Positions 63,401-64,000 of a stretch of 64,000 nt of DNA are shown one piece after another. Every line of letters starts with the position of its first letter. Positions within the stretch are counted from its first letter, which is position 1. Origin of the DNA: Nymphaea colorata (lineage: Eukaryota > Streptophyta > Magnoliopsida > Nymphaeales > Nymphaeaceae). Location: contig NC_045147.1 in the NCBI RefSeq assembly GCF_008831285.2, positions 10,535,427 to 10,599,426 on the forward strand, written 5' to 3'. The notes beneath the pieces are model-generated. The model saw only the letters and a list, made by a program, of their open reading frames with translations, was not told where the DNA came from and did not search any database. Position numbers and translations under genes: made by a program.

Positions 63401-64000
63401 CAGGCTTCCATCTGCCATTCCTATGCAGCTGGAAGCATCCTCAGTTATGGCTGTAGAAACTATGTCACAATTTGATTGTACTTGAGATATGATTTCTTGC
63501 TGAGGTTTAAACCTATCAGGTTTCTTCAGCAAAGACCTCCGACGCTTTGGATGTGGTTGAGTGAAGAGCTGGCAACGGCCAGATGATCTCGGTCTCTGGG
63601 GCTCAGAAGAAGGTAAAGTGACATTCTTAGCTACAACAGCAGCCTCACCAGAAAGCTTGTAACCAAATGTAATATCAAACCAATCGTTAATCTCCTGTGA
63701 TACACGGTCACTTTCCAAAGCAGCACGATGCAATGATATAAATTCTTCAGGACTACCTGCCCATGATGGCACTGCAAGATTGCTCATTCCATCATGTACA
63801 GAAGAGAAAATTCTAGGGTCGGTATAAAACTCCGGGATGCATTCATCAGGAGTCCACTGGTATAGCCTTTGCATAGTGGAAGGATATTCATTGGGCTCAT
63901 AAACAGAGCGAACAGAAGACCGCAGTATACTCAGGGGCAAGCGCCTTGCTTTATAGCTGCAGACAGCCAATTCTGAAAGGCATTCATCTGATACATGATG
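57489..64000 (-). CDS. GFS12: GFS12-like BEACH / kinase-like / WD40 protein, C-terminal part
   Basis: BEACH proteins act in endomembrane trafficking; Arabidopsis GFS12 affects vacuolar protein sorting. Fourteen exons deduced (minus): 64000-62937 (runs off the edge), 62661-62334, 62225-62010, 61898-61826, 61723-61518, 61420-61358, 61215-61034, 60908-60797, 60691-60176, 59947-59646, 59005-58762, 58684-58611, 57955-57826, 57638-57489. All phases agree; 1219 aa lie in the window. The first exon holds the C-terminal BEACH block (YEPNEYPSTMQRLYQWTPDE, CIPEFYTDPRIFSSVHDG, WFDITFGYKLSGEA). Then comes a kinase C-lobe-like piece (DMFSVGCVLAELYLKRPLFD), a helical ARM-like middle, and WD40 repeats (SCDGTIHIWNSQTGKLLSCF; HLLVSSSLDRTMSVWDLR). 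It ends FAVGTEDGFLKICC. No break seen. The N-terminal kinase-like lobe and BEACH start lie beyond 64000. Confidence 0.9.

Overview
The window is nuclear DNA of a flowering plant. Host genes have GT-AG introns, and the recognisable ones are plant families: a CDC48 AAA ATPase, two class III peroxidases and a GFS12-type BEACH/WD40 protein. The intergenic DNA is AT-rich and packed with Ty1/copia and Ty3/gypsy retroelements and small TIR elements. The species cannot be named from the sequence. There is no sign of bacterial, organellar or viral DNA.

Layout. 1-10032: a decayed copia complex. Its first ~3.9 kb is a head-to-head inverted repeat of gag-pol. The right-hand copy runs on to an LTR at 9618-10019 and is split, exactly between two RT codons, by a 3.29-kb TIR element (5469-8760) that carries a broken piece of an F-box/PP2-B gene. 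12508-17022: a minus-strand gypsy chromovirus with 276-bp LTRs and most of the RT deleted. 17894-24887: a younger minus-strand copia element with 397-bp LTRs, a perfect 5-bp target duplication (TTTAT), near-complete coding capacity and an abnormally long repeat-filled leader. 25305-25574: a Mutator-type MITE.

27307-33244: a complete nine-exon CDC48 gene on the plus strand (812 residues deduced; all splice phases close). Just after its stop codon a tandem segmental duplication begins (about 33277-38869 and 38870-44540). Each unit carries a piece of CDC48 3' flank plus one class III peroxidase gene on the minus strand. The first peroxidase (35549-38156, 339 residues) is intact. The second (40985-44074) has a one-base insertion in exon 2 and looks like a pseudogene.

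44541-52426 is gene-poor and contains several MITEs, including a second member of a hAT-like family. 52427-52957 (minus) encodes a small secreted Gly/Pro-rich protein with its own TATA box. 53030-57488 has no confidently recognised gene, but holds two clean tandem duplications and a possible membrane-protein exon. 57489-64000 (minus) is the C-terminal 1219 residues of a GFS12-like BEACH/kinase-like/WD40 protein in 14 exons, running off the right edge.

Functionally, the intact host genes are housekeeping proteostasis (CDC48), secreted redox/cell-wall enzymes (peroxidases), a probable wall protein (glycine-rich) and a membrane-trafficking BEACH protein. They do not form a pathway. The most unusual structures are the ~3.9-kb copia inverted repeat, the gene-fragment-carrying Harbinger-like element, the CDC48-peroxidase segmental duplication and the copia leader.
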